A DNA stretch of 61,985 nucleotides. It comes from Desulfobacteraceae bacterium (GTDB lineage: Bacteria; Desulfobacterota; Desulfobacteria; Desulfobacterales; Desulfosalsimonadaceae). Below the pieces are notes generated by a model. That model saw only the letters and a program-made list of their open reading frames with translations. It ran no database searches and was not told where the DNA came from. Positions 26,259 through 36,088 of the stretch are shown piece after piece. The number at the start of each line of letters is the position of its first letter. Within the stretch, counting starts at the first letter, position 1. The stretch lies in contig QZJS01000091.1 of assembly GCA_003597945.1 (NCBI GenBank), forward strand, positions 1 through 61,985, written 5' to 3'. Made by a program: the position numbers and the translations under genes.

Positions 26259-26759
26259 TCACCCCTTGGACTTATCTTGAGATTGAACTTCCTGTATATA
26301 CTGTTTAAGTAATGCGGTGCATCGCGCATTTGCATCTATTAAAGGGAACAATTCAATGATTTCCCGACGGGCATGATCCTTGAGATCATCAAAAAAATTT
26401 CCGATTTTTTCCATCAGCGAGGTCCTTCGCATTTCTTCATCTACCCGTTTTTCAACCGCCTGGATGGCTTTGAGCCGGGTTTCAAAAATGCCGTGTTCAC
26501 GGGTAAGATTGAGCACCATAAGGCTGGTGGCATAGGAAGGATCGCCGTTTAACGCCGCCGGATAAAAAATAAGTTCCTCCAGTCTGAAATGTTGCTTTAG
26601 ATCTTTTTTTAAAAAATTTAAGAATGATTGAAGGTCTTTTTCAAAAGCCGGGTCCGGATTCTCACGATTTTTTGAAAAACGGGACACGTAATCGGTAATG
26701 ATTTTATGCTCATTTGAAATCTTGAGCACGGGATTATCAATATTATACAATTCAGGCAT
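26259..26759 (-). CDS. Hemerythrin-like HHE-domain protein
   Basis: 166 residues from the ATG at 26759 (AGGAGG upstream). A four-helix pattern with ISNEHKIITDYV, LKQHFRLEELIFYP, LTREHGIFETRL and DLKDHARREIIELFPL supplies the His/Glu ligands of a non-haem di-iron site, as in DUF438-associated or RIC/YtfE-like hemerythrins. Likely role: O2 or NO sensing or handling in an anaerobe. It is followed at once by the acidic protein. The MITE-like element lies in its upstream region. Confidence 0.85.
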   Translation of the reverse strand: MPELYNIDNPVLKISNEHKIITDYVSRFSKNRENPDPAFEKDLQSFLNFLKKDLKQHFRLEELIFYPAALNGDPSYATSLMVLNLTREHGIFETRLKAIQAVEKRVDEEMRRTSLMEKIGNFFDDLKDHARREIIELFPLIDANARCTALLKQYIQEVQSQDKSKG

Positions 26760-26823
26760 AAGCCCTCCTTTTTTACTTTTATTCGTATTCAAAGCCATTT
26801 TACCCTCCCGTCTGATGAGACAT

Positions 26824-26972
26824 TAGAAGCTGTTTCAAAACCCCATCTGAGGCCCGATGGCTGCGTTGCAGGCCTCTTCAAAATGCTCAGATATTGTTTT
26901 GAATATGCGCCGCTTTTTCATCGGCCTGCACCTTGCCCCTGAACCTGAATTGAGATTTTGAAACAGCTTCTA
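26824..26972. mobile_element. 149-bp MITE-like element
   Basis: Perfect 17-bp terminal inverted repeats: TAGAAGCTGTTTCAAAA at 26824-26840 and its complement at 26956-26972. Internally, TGCAGGCC and GGCCTGCA plus TTCAAAA and TTTTGAA form further dyads, so the transcript can fold strongly. There is no reading frame inside. A target duplication is not obvious. It lies between the NAPE-PLD-like gene and the hemerythrin-like gene, both on the minus strand. Confidence 0.8.
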
Positions 26973-26980
26973 TGCGGGGG

Positions 26981-28093
26981 CTATTTTATCACATGCAGTC
27001 CGCCGATATCTAATATCAAAAATCGATCGGGGTCCAACTCTTTTTCAACAATGGCCCGGCGAAGATCAATTGCCGGGTATCCCGGCGGATTATCTCCCAG
27101 TTTAAACGCTCCCCACTGGGTGGGGATGAAAACCGATGCGCCCAGATCGTCAAAGGCGGCGATGGCTTCGTTAACATCCATGTGGGCATAGTGCATGAAC
27201 CATCGGGGATGGTAGGCGGTGGTGGGAATCAGCGCATAATCAATGCCGGGAAATAAACGGCCGATTTCCCGGTAACCGATGAAATATCCGCCGTCGCCGT
27301 CGAAATATATGGAGGTGTCCGGCGAAATAATCAAAAAACTGGCCCACAGTGCGTCGTTAAACCCCTCCCCGATTCTTCGGGACCAGTGCTGCATGGGTGT
27401 GCAGACCAGACTGGTGCCGTCTTCAAGATCAAGGGACTGCCACCAGTTCATTTCAACGACATCAGTCTTTCCCAGCCCGATAATAAAATCCTTCATTCCC
27501 ATAGGAATGAAAAAACGGGTATCGTCGGGAAGATCGGACAGGCTTTTCTTATCTAAATGGTCATAATGATTATGGCTGATGATGCAATTGATCTTATCCG
27601 TAATGGAAAGGATCTCATCAATAGTGATGCCCGGAGGGGTCCGGCGCTTCGGCAGCAGCGCCCTGTCCGAAAACATGGGGTCCGTAAGCCAGTACTGGCC
27701 GTTGATGCGCATAAAAAAAGTACCGTGACCCACCCAGAAAATAAAATCCGCGTCTCCGGCGGCTCTGATCCGTTTAACCGGATCTGGCAAAACATCCGGC
27801 AGGTATTGCTTTTCCATATCAGTGTAATCTTGAGCCGCCGACAGCCGCCACCGCAGCAAGGTCAGAAAACCTTTTTTTTCCATGGGCATCCAGGGATTAA
27901 AAAACGCCGTGCCGTCGTGGTTTGACGCATAAAGATCCTCGGTTTTGGCCGCCATCACCTGCTGTCGCCAGGCATCCTCGTCAAAAGTCGGCGTGATGCA
28001 TGCACACGATGCCAATAGGCACCACACGCCGGCCGCAGCAACCATGGTAAAAAGACAATACCGCCAGCGGGTCATGATAGAAAAAATTCTCAC
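26981..28093 (-). CDS. NAPE-PLD/UlaG-like metallo-beta-lactamase lipoprotein
   Basis: 370 residues from a GTG at 28093 (AAAGGA six bases upstream), preferred over in-frame ATGs at 28129 and 28075 that lack ribosome-binding sites. The N-terminus has a hydrophobic stretch ending in the lipobox LLASC. FIFWVGHGTFFMRINGQYWL, ISHNHYDHLDKKSL (HxHxDH), TPMQHWSRR, YFDGDGGYF and PTTAYHPRWFMHYAHM are the metal-binding motifs of the phospholipase-D-like MBL group (NAPE-PLD, RomA). Probably an envelope phosphodiesterase acting on lipid or sugar phosphates. Divergent from the MFS gene. Confidence 0.87.
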   Translation of the reverse strand: MRIFSIMTRWRYCLFTMVAAAGVWCLLASCACITPTFDEDAWRQQVMAAKTEDLYASNHDGTAFFNPWMPMEKKGFLTLLRWRLSAAQDYTDMEKQYLPDVLPDPVKRIRAAGDADFIFWVGHGTFFMRINGQYWLTDPMFSDRALLPKRRTPPGITIDEILSITDKINCIISHNHYDHLDKKSLSDLPDDTRFFIPMGMKDFIIGLGKTDVVEMNWWQSLDLEDGTSLVCTPMQHWSRRIGEGFNDALWASFLIISPDTSIYFDGDGGYFIGYREIGRLFPGIDYALIPTTAYHPRWFMHYAHMDVNEAIAAFDDLGASVFIPTQWGAFKLGDNPPGYPAIDLRRAIVEKELDPDRFLILDIGGLHVIK

Positions 28094-28272
28094 CGCTCGT
28101 CCTTTGTCCAAAAATTTATAGCATATCATAGCGCAATTGCATTCCTATATCCCATATGTTAACGAGTTTCAAACGGTTTTCACGTAAAGCGCCTGATCCG
28201 GCCTTCACTCCGCAGGTACCCGGATCATACAAAATATTATATCACACTTAATATATTGAGTTAAATTCGGCT

Positions 28273-29550
28273 ATGTACATATCATCATCCAGCCCCCGCA
28301 TCTTTTACGGCTGGTATATTGCCGGCATCTCGTTTGGGGCCTTTTTTCTTGCCACGGGAACCGGCTTTTATGCGTTCAACGCTCTTCTGGAGCCGCTGTG
28401 CGCGCTGCGCGGCTGGAATCGAACAGACCTGAATATGGCCCTGGCCATTGGAACGGTTTTCGGTTTTATCGGCCAATATGTATACGGCACATTGCTGATG
28501 CGCATCGGCGTAAAACGGCTGATGCTGTTTGGCGCCGTCGCCGGGGGGATCGCGTTCATCTGGATACCAAGGGTCGAACATCTGTGGCAATTCTACCTGA
28601 CCTACGCGCTGCTCTATATAGGAAACGGCGCCCTGGGCGGCATTGTAGCCGGCACGGCCGTCAACAACTGGTTTATACGTAAACGGGGAAAAGCCATGGG
28701 CATTGCCACGGCCGGAATGTCGTTATCCGGGGCTCTGCTACCCTTGTCGGCCATGGTGCTGATTCATCATATGGGACTGACCAGCGCGACCCTGTGCATC
28801 GGCATGACTATGATCCTGTTCGGTCCGGTTGCATTCATTGTTGTCAGGGACTGGCCGGAAGATATGGGGCTGGGGCCGGACGGCGACAAAACGCCCTGCG
28901 CGTCATACCCGCTTCCGCTTGGATGCGAGATACCTCCTGTTACAGCCAAGGCGGGGGAAATCCAATGGGGAATCCGCCAACTGATCCACGACGAAGCCTT
29001 CTGGAAGCTCGGCATCGCGTTTTCCCTTATGATGATCAGCACGGTGGGCGTGATGTCCCAGCTCAAGCCCAGGTTTGCCGGTATCGGATTTACGGACATG
29101 ACGGCCATGCTCATGATGGGAGGAACCGCCCTGGCAGGGGCCGCCGGCAAGTATGTGTGGGGGAGCCTGTGCGACCGGTTCGACATCCGGCGCGTGGCTG
29201 CCGTTATGGCCGCGGCCAATATCGCCGGCCTCACCCTGGCCCTTTTCGGTCGTTCCATGACGGCCATGCTGCTGTTCATACCGATTTTCGGATTTTCCAT
29301 GGGCGGAATAATGTCGGTCTACCCGATCATTGTGGCAGGGATCTACGGCCGGAAAAATTTCGCCGGCGTACTCCGATACACCTCGATGTTTTTAGTGCTG
29401 CAACTTTTCGGCTACATCATTGCGGGGATGAGTTTTGACCGGACCGGTTCCTATGATGCCGCATACATGGTTTTTATCGTATTCGATTTGTGTGCGGCCG
29501 TGCTTCTGGTGTCTTTACGGTACCGCAAAAACCAAGATTTGGTGCGATAA
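28273..29550 (+). CDS. MFS transporter, oxalate/formate-antiporter-like family
   Basis: 425 residues, twelve predicted helices in two halves joined at about 200-240. FYGWYIAGISFGAFF, GVKRLMLFGAVAGG, WFIRKRGKAMGIATAG and LCDRFDIRRV are typical of the OFA/monocarboxylate-type MFS group (RhlxG loop variants). The substrate is likely a small carboxylate, but sequence alone does not settle it. No regulator is adjacent. A weak ribosome-binding site precedes the ATG. Confidence 0.88.
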   Translation: MYISSSSPRIFYGWYIAGISFGAFFLATGTGFYAFNALLEPLCALRGWNRTDLNMALAIGTVFGFIGQYVYGTLLMRIGVKRLMLFGAVAGGIAFIWIPRVEHLWQFYLTYALLYIGNGALGGIVAGTAVNNWFIRKRGKAMGIATAGMSLSGALLPLSAMVLIHHMGLTSATLCIGMTMILFGPVAFIVVRDWPEDMGLGPDGDKTPCASYPLPLGCEIPPVTAKAGEIQWGIRQLIHDEAFWKLGIAFSLMMISTVGVMSQLKPRFAGIGFTDMTAMLMMGGTALAGAAGKYVWGSLCDRFDIRRVAAVMAAANIAGLTLALFGRSMTAMLLFIPIFGFSMGGIMSVYPIIVAGIYGRKNFAGVLRYTSMFLVLQLFGYIIAGMSFDRTGSYDAAYMVFIVFDLCAAVLLVSLRYRKNQDLVR

Positions 29551-29660
29551 GCGCCGTGTAACGATGCGGATTCCGCCGGCAAGCCTGCAGGAGAATTATA
29601 CCGACGCATCCAGTGATCTCATGAATAATTGTTTTCAAAGCCGGCATTTTTCCGCCGATT

Positions 29661-30410
29661 CTATGGAATCTCCCTGACCGCGGATAATCCCGGATCATGG
29701 AGAGGGATAATGATATCGGCGGTTTCCTTGATCTTTTGCATAATATCATAAGCCTCATAGACATTCACATGGGTACCGGGAGGTATCACGTCCATTTCCA
29801 TGGCGAGGATCTCTTTAGGCGGATAAAAGTTTTCCATAATCACGCAGAATCCGGTAATAACAGCCGTTCCCCTGGATGTTTCGATCAGAACCGACAAACC
29901 GCCGTCAGTGTGAACCGGCGTGTGCATCACGGAAATACCGTCAACGATTTCCCGGTCATCGTTTACCGTCTCGATCTGTTGATTTTCTTCGATTTCTTCG
30001 ATATAATCCTCCAGATATCGATAATCAAGAGGATGCGGATTATGGATCCGCGCCAGTTCTTTTTCATGTATGAAAAATTTTGCGTTTTCGCATTTGTAGT
30101 CGTTTTCGCAATGGTCATTGTGAAGGTGGGTATGGATGACCATGTCAATATCTGATGGCGTCAGGCCCCATAAAGCCAGTCCCTCTTCGAACGTGTAGAT
30201 TTTGCCGCCGATGGCCTTTTCCCGATCATGGGACACAATGGGATTCATTTCACCGGTGTCAACGAGAATCTTCTTGTCGCCACCTTCGATATACCAGGTA
30301 TAAATCGGGATGGTATAAGGTTTTCCGTAATCGTGCTGATAAGTCATCATGCCTTTGTCAAAAATCTTTGTTCCCATGACGATGGGATGAATGTTATACG
30401 TTTGCATCAT
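29661..30410 (-). CDS. Lactonase-fold metallo-beta-lactamase lacking the bridging Asp
   Basis: 249 residues resembling the N-acyl-homoserine lactonase group: ILVDTGEM, IHTHLHNDHCEND (H-x-H-x-D-H), HTPVHTDGGLSVL and IIPLHDP. Where the dinuclear family has a Gly-Asp supplying the bridging ligand (as in AiiA), this protein reads AVITGFCVIMEN, so the Asp is gone. A single metal or a different reaction is therefore likely. The start codon overlaps the stop of the giant kinase gene by ATGA, so the two are probably made together, and the protein may act in the same signalling route. Confidence 0.82.
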   Translation of the reverse strand: MMQTYNIHPIVMGTKIFDKGMMTYQHDYGKPYTIPIYTWYIEGGDKKILVDTGEMNPIVSHDREKAIGGKIYTFEEGLALWGLTPSDIDMVIHTHLHNDHCENDYKCENAKFFIHEKELARIHNPHPLDYRYLEDYIEEIEENQQIETVNDDREIVDGISVMHTPVHTDGGLSVLIETSRGTAVITGFCVIMENFYPPKEILAMEMDVIPPGTHVNVYEAYDIMQKIKETADIIIPLHDPGLSAVREIP

Positions 30411-33400
30411 ACCTCCGGTTGAGATGAAACGGGAAAACGAATGTCAAAAAAAGTTCCCCGTCCTTCCTGGCTGGTGCACATAATCCTGCCGCCGAGACTC
30501 TGGGTGACCAGATTGTAAACCAGATGCATACCCAGACCCGTACCGCCGTGAGATCGTTTGGTTGTAAAAAACGGTTCAAATATCTTTTCCAGTGTATCCG
30601 GGTCCATGCCCTTTCCATTGTCCGAATAACCGATTCGGATATCATTGTCGGCCAGGGCCACATCGATGGTGATATCCCCCCCGATATTCTCATCAAAGCC
30701 GTGAATAAAAGAATTCATGATAAGATTGGTAAGGATCTGGGCCAGAACTCCCGGATAACTGTCGATCTCGAGTGTATCAGGGCAGTTGACCGTAATAGTG
30801 TGTTTAACTTTTTTATACTCCGGACGGATGCTCAGCAGCACCTCTCCGATATACTGGGCCACAAGAAATATCCGCCGGGCTTCGACGGACTGGTCCACGG
30901 CCACCTGTTTAAAGCTTCGCACCAAGTCCGCCGCCCTCCTGAGATTTCCCAGAATCATCTTCGAGGCTTCCCCGGCCGTTTCTAAAAATTTTACGATGCT
31001 CTGAACATCCGGTGCGTTTTCCGACAGGCTTTCAGACATATCGGCGGCTTTTTCCTGAAGATACGATGCCGCTGTCACAGCCACGCCAAGCGGTGTATTG
31101 ACTTCATGGGCCACACCCGCCACCAGTCGGCCTAAAGATACCATTTTCTCTGATTCCACTAAATGTTTCTGGGCCTGTTTCAGGGTGTTTAGTGATGCTT
31201 CCAGTTCAGCGGTGCGTTGCTGAACGCGTTCTTCCAGTTCTTCATTGAGTTTCCGGATTTCGTCCTCAGCCCCTTTTCGTTCCGTGATATCAGTAACCAT
31301 GGCAAAAGAGCCGACCGGAGCCATCCCGTCAAAAAGAGGGGTAGCTTTTATCAGACAATGCACGACGGAAGCATCGGGTCGATGAAAGGTGATTTCATAG
31401 GTACTGCGTTTGCCCTGGCTGCGCAAAGAAAGTTCTTCTTTAAAAACAGCCGCGTTTGCGAGATCAAGGGTGGTCAGCAAATTTCTGCCGATAATCTGGC
31501 TCCGGGCCATGCCGAGAATTTTGCACATTTCCGGATTGACATCCCTGATAAATCCGGTGCTGTCTAACTCGATAAATCCTTCCTTTGCCGTACGAATCAG
31601 GTTCCGCCATTTTTCTTCCGCCCCTTTGAGTTCTTCATACAGCAATGCGTTTTCAAGGGAAACGGCGGCCTGTGAGGCGATAATCGTCAGCGTTTCCTGC
31701 CGCTGCCGGTTGAACACGCCGGATGCGAGATTGTTCTGGGCATAAAGGATGGCCACCAGATTGTTCTGGTGGATGATGGGCATGCAGAGCACGGATTTTG
31801 TCTTCTGCCCCCGGATAACGGGATCTTCGGAAAAATATTCGACTTCGCAGGCGTTATTTATAAAAAGGGGTTCCCGGGTCCGCTCTACGAAACGAATGAT
31901 CGACTGGGGAAGACCGGCGGATTCCAGCGGTATGGCGCAGGATACAAGCACTTCTCCATCGGCTGCTGTTTTTTGCGCCTCAACAAACAATTCTTCCTTG
32001 CGTTTGAGCAAAAGACTCCCGTTTTCCGCGCCGGCATTTTCAAAAACGATGCTCATCAGTTTTTTAAGTAATTCCTCAAGGACAATTTCCCCGGATATTG
32101 CCTGTGAAGCTTTAATGACGGACAGGGTGTCGATAGCGCCGGTCATCCAGTCGCTGCCGGTGGTATCGGCCGTGGGACGGGACGCGTCAACCGCCGTATC
32201 CCCTGACGGGTGCCCGATCAGATCCGGATAGGTCGCATCCAGATGCGCGACCTTTGCGGCAGCCCCCCACAACTGATAGGCCTGACGCGCCCGGATCATA
32301 TAGAGCCGGGCGATATCAGACTCGTCTTTTTCCATCCAGAATTGCGCAAACAGTTCATTGGCAAGGGCCCGGATATGATAATACTGATGCCGCGTGGCCG
32401 TCTGAATGGCCGCGTGGTATGATTTTCGCGCCTGTTCATCATCTTTTTTTATCCGCGCATATTCGGCATCGATCAGATAAAAGGCATGCTCAAAATTTTC
32501 CGGCACCTGAAGCGCCCATTTTTTCATTTTCCTTCTGTCCCGCATCACCCTCTGCAGCAGCAGCCTTTTCCGGTATCCGCCGGATTTCCGGCAGAAGGCC
32601 AGCCTGGCAAGGCTCGCATAAAACACCATCAACGGCACGTAAAGCATGCTGGTGACGCCGTCCGCGTATTTTTCAGTATCCGCGGCCCTATCCACCGCCG
32701 TCTTATAATCGTGGAAAAGATAAGCCAGAATCATCTGGTGCAGGCGTGCATCAAAAATGGACGTCCTGTCGTTTGCGGCCAGGTGAACGCCAATCATTTC
32801 ATCGACGTCGTAAATCTCGCCGCAAAGCCGCTCGGGAACAGGACTTTTACCCGCCAGGTTGAGCACGGATTGATGCCATATCCGGTGAAAATTATAGGCG
32901 GTTTGCTGGTTCAATCGCCGGATCTGATCCCCTCGAATCTCGATCTGCTGAAGCAGATCCACCAAGTTTCTGCCGATGCAGTAACTGTTGCAACAATAGA
33001 TATGCACGGCATAGGCCGCATATTCCAGGTCGCCGGTTTCCAGCCCGATCTGATGGGCTTTCAACAAGGGTTCCAGCGTGATTTTTGCATGGCTTTTCCA
33101 ATGTCGGATCTGTGAATTATAGATCACATGAACCTTGGCCGCCAGGTCCCGGGCTTTTAACTGCTCGAGAATTTCCATGCCGCGGTCTCCCGCGCGGATG
33201 CCCGATGTCATGTTGCCGAAAACGCCGCATTCAATCAGGCCGAACATGACAAAGGCCGTGGCGGAATCCGCGACAATGCCGTGCTTTAAGGTTAACCGGA
33301 TCTGCTCAAAGACGATCAGCGGTAAAAGCATGGGACGGGAAAAAAACGCAGCCGAGGCCGTATGGGTTAAGATTCTCATGGTGGCGATGACCAGCGGATC

Positions 33401-36088
33401 ATCCATGACTTTCTGATCGGCCAGACCATTTTCAGCTCTTTGATAAAGACGGAATTTGGTCATCAACAGGCCAAACAGGATGGCTGTCATATCCGGTTTG
33501 CGGGGCAGATGGATTCCCAGCATTTTCAAGGCGGAAAGAGAGGTCTCAATAGCCTCGCCAAGACGATTCCGGGCGATATCGGCCTGTATCCGCAACTGGT
33601 AGACCTTTGTCTTGTCCGCAAGAGTCCGGGCGTGATGCAACACTTCGTTGGCCAGGCGATCCATCATTTCAAAATCGGAATTCAGGTAAGCGGTTTCCAT
33701 GCATTCCGTGTGCAGCGCCAATACAAGTTCATAGCGCTGATCCCAATAATCCTTATTTATAATTGTGATTCCCGTCTCAAAATAGTGGTGGGCGGATTCA
33801 AAAGCAGCCGAGGATTTGGCCCTTCTGCCGGCAATAAGATTCAGTTTGGCATGCCAAAAAATATCCTCATCATCGGTGATATGGTCGAAGGCCAGGTTCC
33901 AGTGCGTGATCATTTCAAATAACCGGCGGGACCGTTCCGGCTCCGGTTCTCTTTCCAGCATCAATTTCCCGATTCTTAAATGCGTTTTTCCGCGAATATT
34001 AATGGCCAGCATGGAATAAAGCGAATGATGGATGCGGTCATGGGAAAAAACATAGCCGATGCCGGATAATTCATCACCGATATCTTGATGCGCATCATCC
34101 TCAAGGTCGAAAAAAGGATCAATAATTCCTTCCCTGAGCGGGTTTTTTAATATTTTAACAATATCGGCAGGCGGCATATCGATCACAGCCGAGAGTGTTC
34201 CGAGGTCAAAGACATTTCCGATACAGGCGGCAAAAGTCAGTGCCCGTAAGGTATCTTCAGGCAGTTTCCGTATTTTGGCGATCAGCAGATCAGCGACATT
34301 ATCGGAGATCTTTACCTGCTTGAGTTTTTCAAAATCAAACGCCCATCGTCCTTCCGCGGGATTGAAAAAAATACCGCCATTATCGTGCATCAGCTCAAGA
34401 AGCTGTTTTAGAAACAGGGGATTGCCGCGGGTCTTTTTAAAACATATTTCCGCAAGGAAGGAGACCTTCTCCATATCCAAAGAAAGCGTTTCAGCCAGAA
34501 GCCTGCTGATATGGCTCAAATCAAGCGGCGCCGGTTCGATGATGCCGACATTGATGTTTTGCTGCCGGATATGCTTGATGGTTTTCTTGACCGGATGGTC
34601 AGCGACCGTACCCAGGTCCGGAAAGCTGCCAATGACCAGAAGATAGGCATTATCGGGATTGGTGATGATGTTTTCGATCAACTTCAGGGAAGGTTCATCA
34701 ATCCATTGCAGATCGTCTAAAAAAATAACCAGGGGATGATTTTTTGAGGCAAATACCCTTACAAACTGTTGAAACGCCAGGTGAAAACGGTTCCGGGATT
34801 CAACGGCGGGCAGCTCGGCCAACGGCTGCTGCTGGCCCATAATCAGTTCAAGCTCCGGGATCACGTCAACCATCAGTTGCCCGTTTGCGCCCAGTGCCTG
34901 TAACAGGTTTTGTTTCCAGAACCCGACGGCTTCATGCGTGTGAGACAGCAATTGCCGAATCAGTTTCCGAAACGCTTGAATCAACGATTCATAAGGAATA
35001 TCCTTCCTGAGCCGGTCAAATTTCCCCGAAATATAAAACCCGCCTCTGGCCGCGACGGTTTTCTGTATCTCCTGCACCAAAGCGGTTTTTCCGATGCCGG
35101 CCGGCCCGGTGACGATTACCGCCTCATTTGCGCCAAGACTGACGCAATCGTAGGCCGTGAGTAATTTTTCAATCTCAAGCCCCCGCTGAAAGAGCCGTTG
35201 GGGAATATGAAATCGTCCCGCGGCATCCTTGAGGCCCAGGGCGAAAACGGGGATCGTTCCATTTTGCGCCAATCCTTTACGGCAGGTTTCCAGGTCCGCC
35301 CTGACGCCCGCGGCGCTCTGATATCTATCTTCGGGTGTTTTGGCCATCAGTTTTAAAACAATATCAGACAGGATCGGCGCAATTTCCGGATTGATTTCAT
35401 GTAAAGGTATCGGAGTTTTGGCAAACTGGGCATGAACCAGTTCCACTGGATCACGGCTCAAAAAAGGCAATCGGCCGGTAAACAACTCGTAGAACATCAC
35501 CCCCATCGAATAAAGGTCGGTCCGGTAATCCACGGCCCGGTTCATTCGGCCCGTCTGCTCGGGCGACATGTAGGCAAGGGTTCCTTCAAACGCATCAGGC
35601 ATTGCAATTCCCGGATTTTTCTCAGACATTGCCGATGAAATACCGAAGTCGATCAGTTTCACCTGGCCGGTGAGGCGGTTGATGACGATATTGCCGGGAT
35701 TGATGTCCTTGTGCACCACCGACTGAAGGTGAAGCCCTTCCACAATTTCGGCGATCCTTACCGATAAACCCAGCAGCCCCGCCAGATCAAATCTTTTTTC
35801 GGCAATGCTTCTGTCTAACGATACACCGCCGAAATCCTCCATGATAAGGGCCGGACGATTTCCCACGGTTTCCATGGAATATGCGCGCACAACACCATAA
35901 GATCCAAGATTCCGGAGCATCGCGAATTCCTGCTGAAACCGGAGGGTATCGGTAAAGGAGGGCTCTTTGTCTTTTAATACCTTGATGATAACGGAAAGGC
36001 CGTCCATTTTCCGGCGGCCCTTAAAAACCATCGAACGCCTGCCTTCGTGGATACACTCACCAATGATATAACCGGGGATATCAATCAT
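30407..36088 (-). CDS. Ser/Thr kinase-ATPase-GAF-PAS-histidine kinase fusion
   Basis: 1893 residues. Residues 1-270 are a Hanks-type kinase with K36, H126-K-D128, DFG at 147-149 and SPE at 175-177, so it should be active. An AAA/NACHT-like ATPase follows with GPAGIGKT (328-335) and FLDDLQWID (456-464). About 700-1290 is helical, TPR-like repeat sequence. GAF is at about 1320-1485, PAS at about 1490-1605, and a coiled coil leads to HisKA with VAGVAHEVNTPLG (His1661) and HATPase with NLIMNSFIHG, DNGKGMD (1823-1829) and GGTGLGMHL. It lacks a receiver and membrane segments. The layout is that of cyanobacterial HstK-type multikinases. Signals may reach it through GAF/PAS or the TPR region. The partner response regulator is not adjacent. 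Confidence 0.93.
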   Translation of the reverse strand: MIDIPGYIIGECIHEGRRSMVFKGRRKMDGLSVIIKVLKDKEPSFTDTLRFQQEFAMLRNLGSYGVVRAYSMETVGNRPALIMEDFGGVSLDRSIAEKRFDLAGLLGLSVRIAEIVEGLHLQSVVHKDINPGNIVINRLTGQVKLIDFGISSAMSEKNPGIAMPDAFEGTLAYMSPEQTGRMNRAVDYRTDLYSMGVMFYELFTGRLPFLSRDPVELVHAQFAKTPIPLHEINPEIAPILSDIVLKLMAKTPEDRYQSAAGVRADLETCRKGLAQNGTIPVFALGLKDAAGRFHIPQRLFQRGLEIEKLLTAYDCVSLGANEAVIVTGPAGIGKTALVQEIQKTVAARGGFYISGKFDRLRKDIPYESLIQAFRKLIRQLLSHTHEAVGFWKQNLLQALGANGQLMVDVIPELELIMGQQQPLAELPAVESRNRFHLAFQQFVRVFASKNHPLVIFLDDLQWIDEPSLKLIENIITNPDNAYLLVIGSFPDLGTVADHPVKKTIKHIRQQNINVGIIEPAPLDLSHISRLLAETLSLDMEKVSFLAEICFKKTRGNPLFLKQLLELMHDNGGIFFNPAEGRWAFDFEKLKQVKISDNVADLLIAKIRKLPEDTLRALTFAACIGNVFDLGTLSAVIDMPPADIVKILKNPLREGIIDPFFDLEDDAHQDIGDELSGIGYVFSHDRIHHSLYSMLAINIRGKTHLRIGKLMLEREPEPERSRRLFEMITHWNLAFDHITDDEDIFWHAKLNLIAGRRAKSSAAFESAHHYFETGITIINKDYWDQRYELVLALHTECMETAYLNSDFEMMDRLANEVLHHARTLADKTKVYQLRIQADIARNRLGEAIETSLSALKMLGIHLPRKPDMTAILFGLLMTKFRLYQRAENGLADQKVMDDPLVIATMRILTHTASAAFFSRPMLLPLIVFEQIRLTLKHGIVADSATAFVMFGLIECGVFGNMTSGIRAGDRGMEILEQLKARDLAAKVHVIYNSQIRHWKSHAKITLEPLLKAHQIGLETGDLEYAAYAVHIYCCNSYCIGRNLVDLLQQIEIRGDQIRRLNQQTAYNFHRIWHQSVLNLAGKSPVPERLCGEIYDVDEMIGVHLAANDRTSIFDARLHQMILAYLFHDYKTAVDRAADTEKYADGVTSMLYVPLMVFYASLARLAFCRKSGGYRKRLLLQRVMRDRRKMKKWALQVPENFEHAFYLIDAEYARIKKDDEQARKSYHAAIQTATRHQYYHIRALANELFAQFWMEKDESDIARLYMIRARQAYQLWGAAAKVAHLDATYPDLIGHPSGDTAVDASRPTADTTGSDWMTGAIDTLSVIKASQAISGEIVLEELLKKLMSIVFENAGAENGSLLLKRKEELFVEAQKTAADGEVLVSCAIPLESAGLPQSIIRFVERTREPLFINNACEVEYFSEDPVIRGQKTKSVLCMPIIHQNNLVAILYAQNNLASGVFNRQRQETLTIIASQAAVSLENALLYEELKGAEEKWRNLIRTAKEGFIELDSTGFIRDVNPEMCKILGMARSQIIGRNLLTTLDLANAAVFKEELSLRSQGKRSTYEITFHRPDASVVHCLIKATPLFDGMAPVGSFAMVTDITERKGAEDEIRKLNEELEERVQQRTAELEASLNTLKQAQKHLVESEKMVSLGRLVAGVAHEVNTPLGVAVTAASYLQEKAADMSESLSENAPDVQSIVKFLETAGEASKMILGNLRRAADLVRSFKQVAVDQSVEARRIFLVAQYIGEVLLSIRPEYKKVKHTITVNCPDTLEIDSYPGVLAQILTNLIMNSFIHGFDENIGGDITIDVALADNDIRIGYSDNGKGMDPDTLEKIFEPFFTTKRSHGGTGLGMHLVYNLVTQSLGGRIMCTSQEGRGTFFDIRFPVSSQPEV

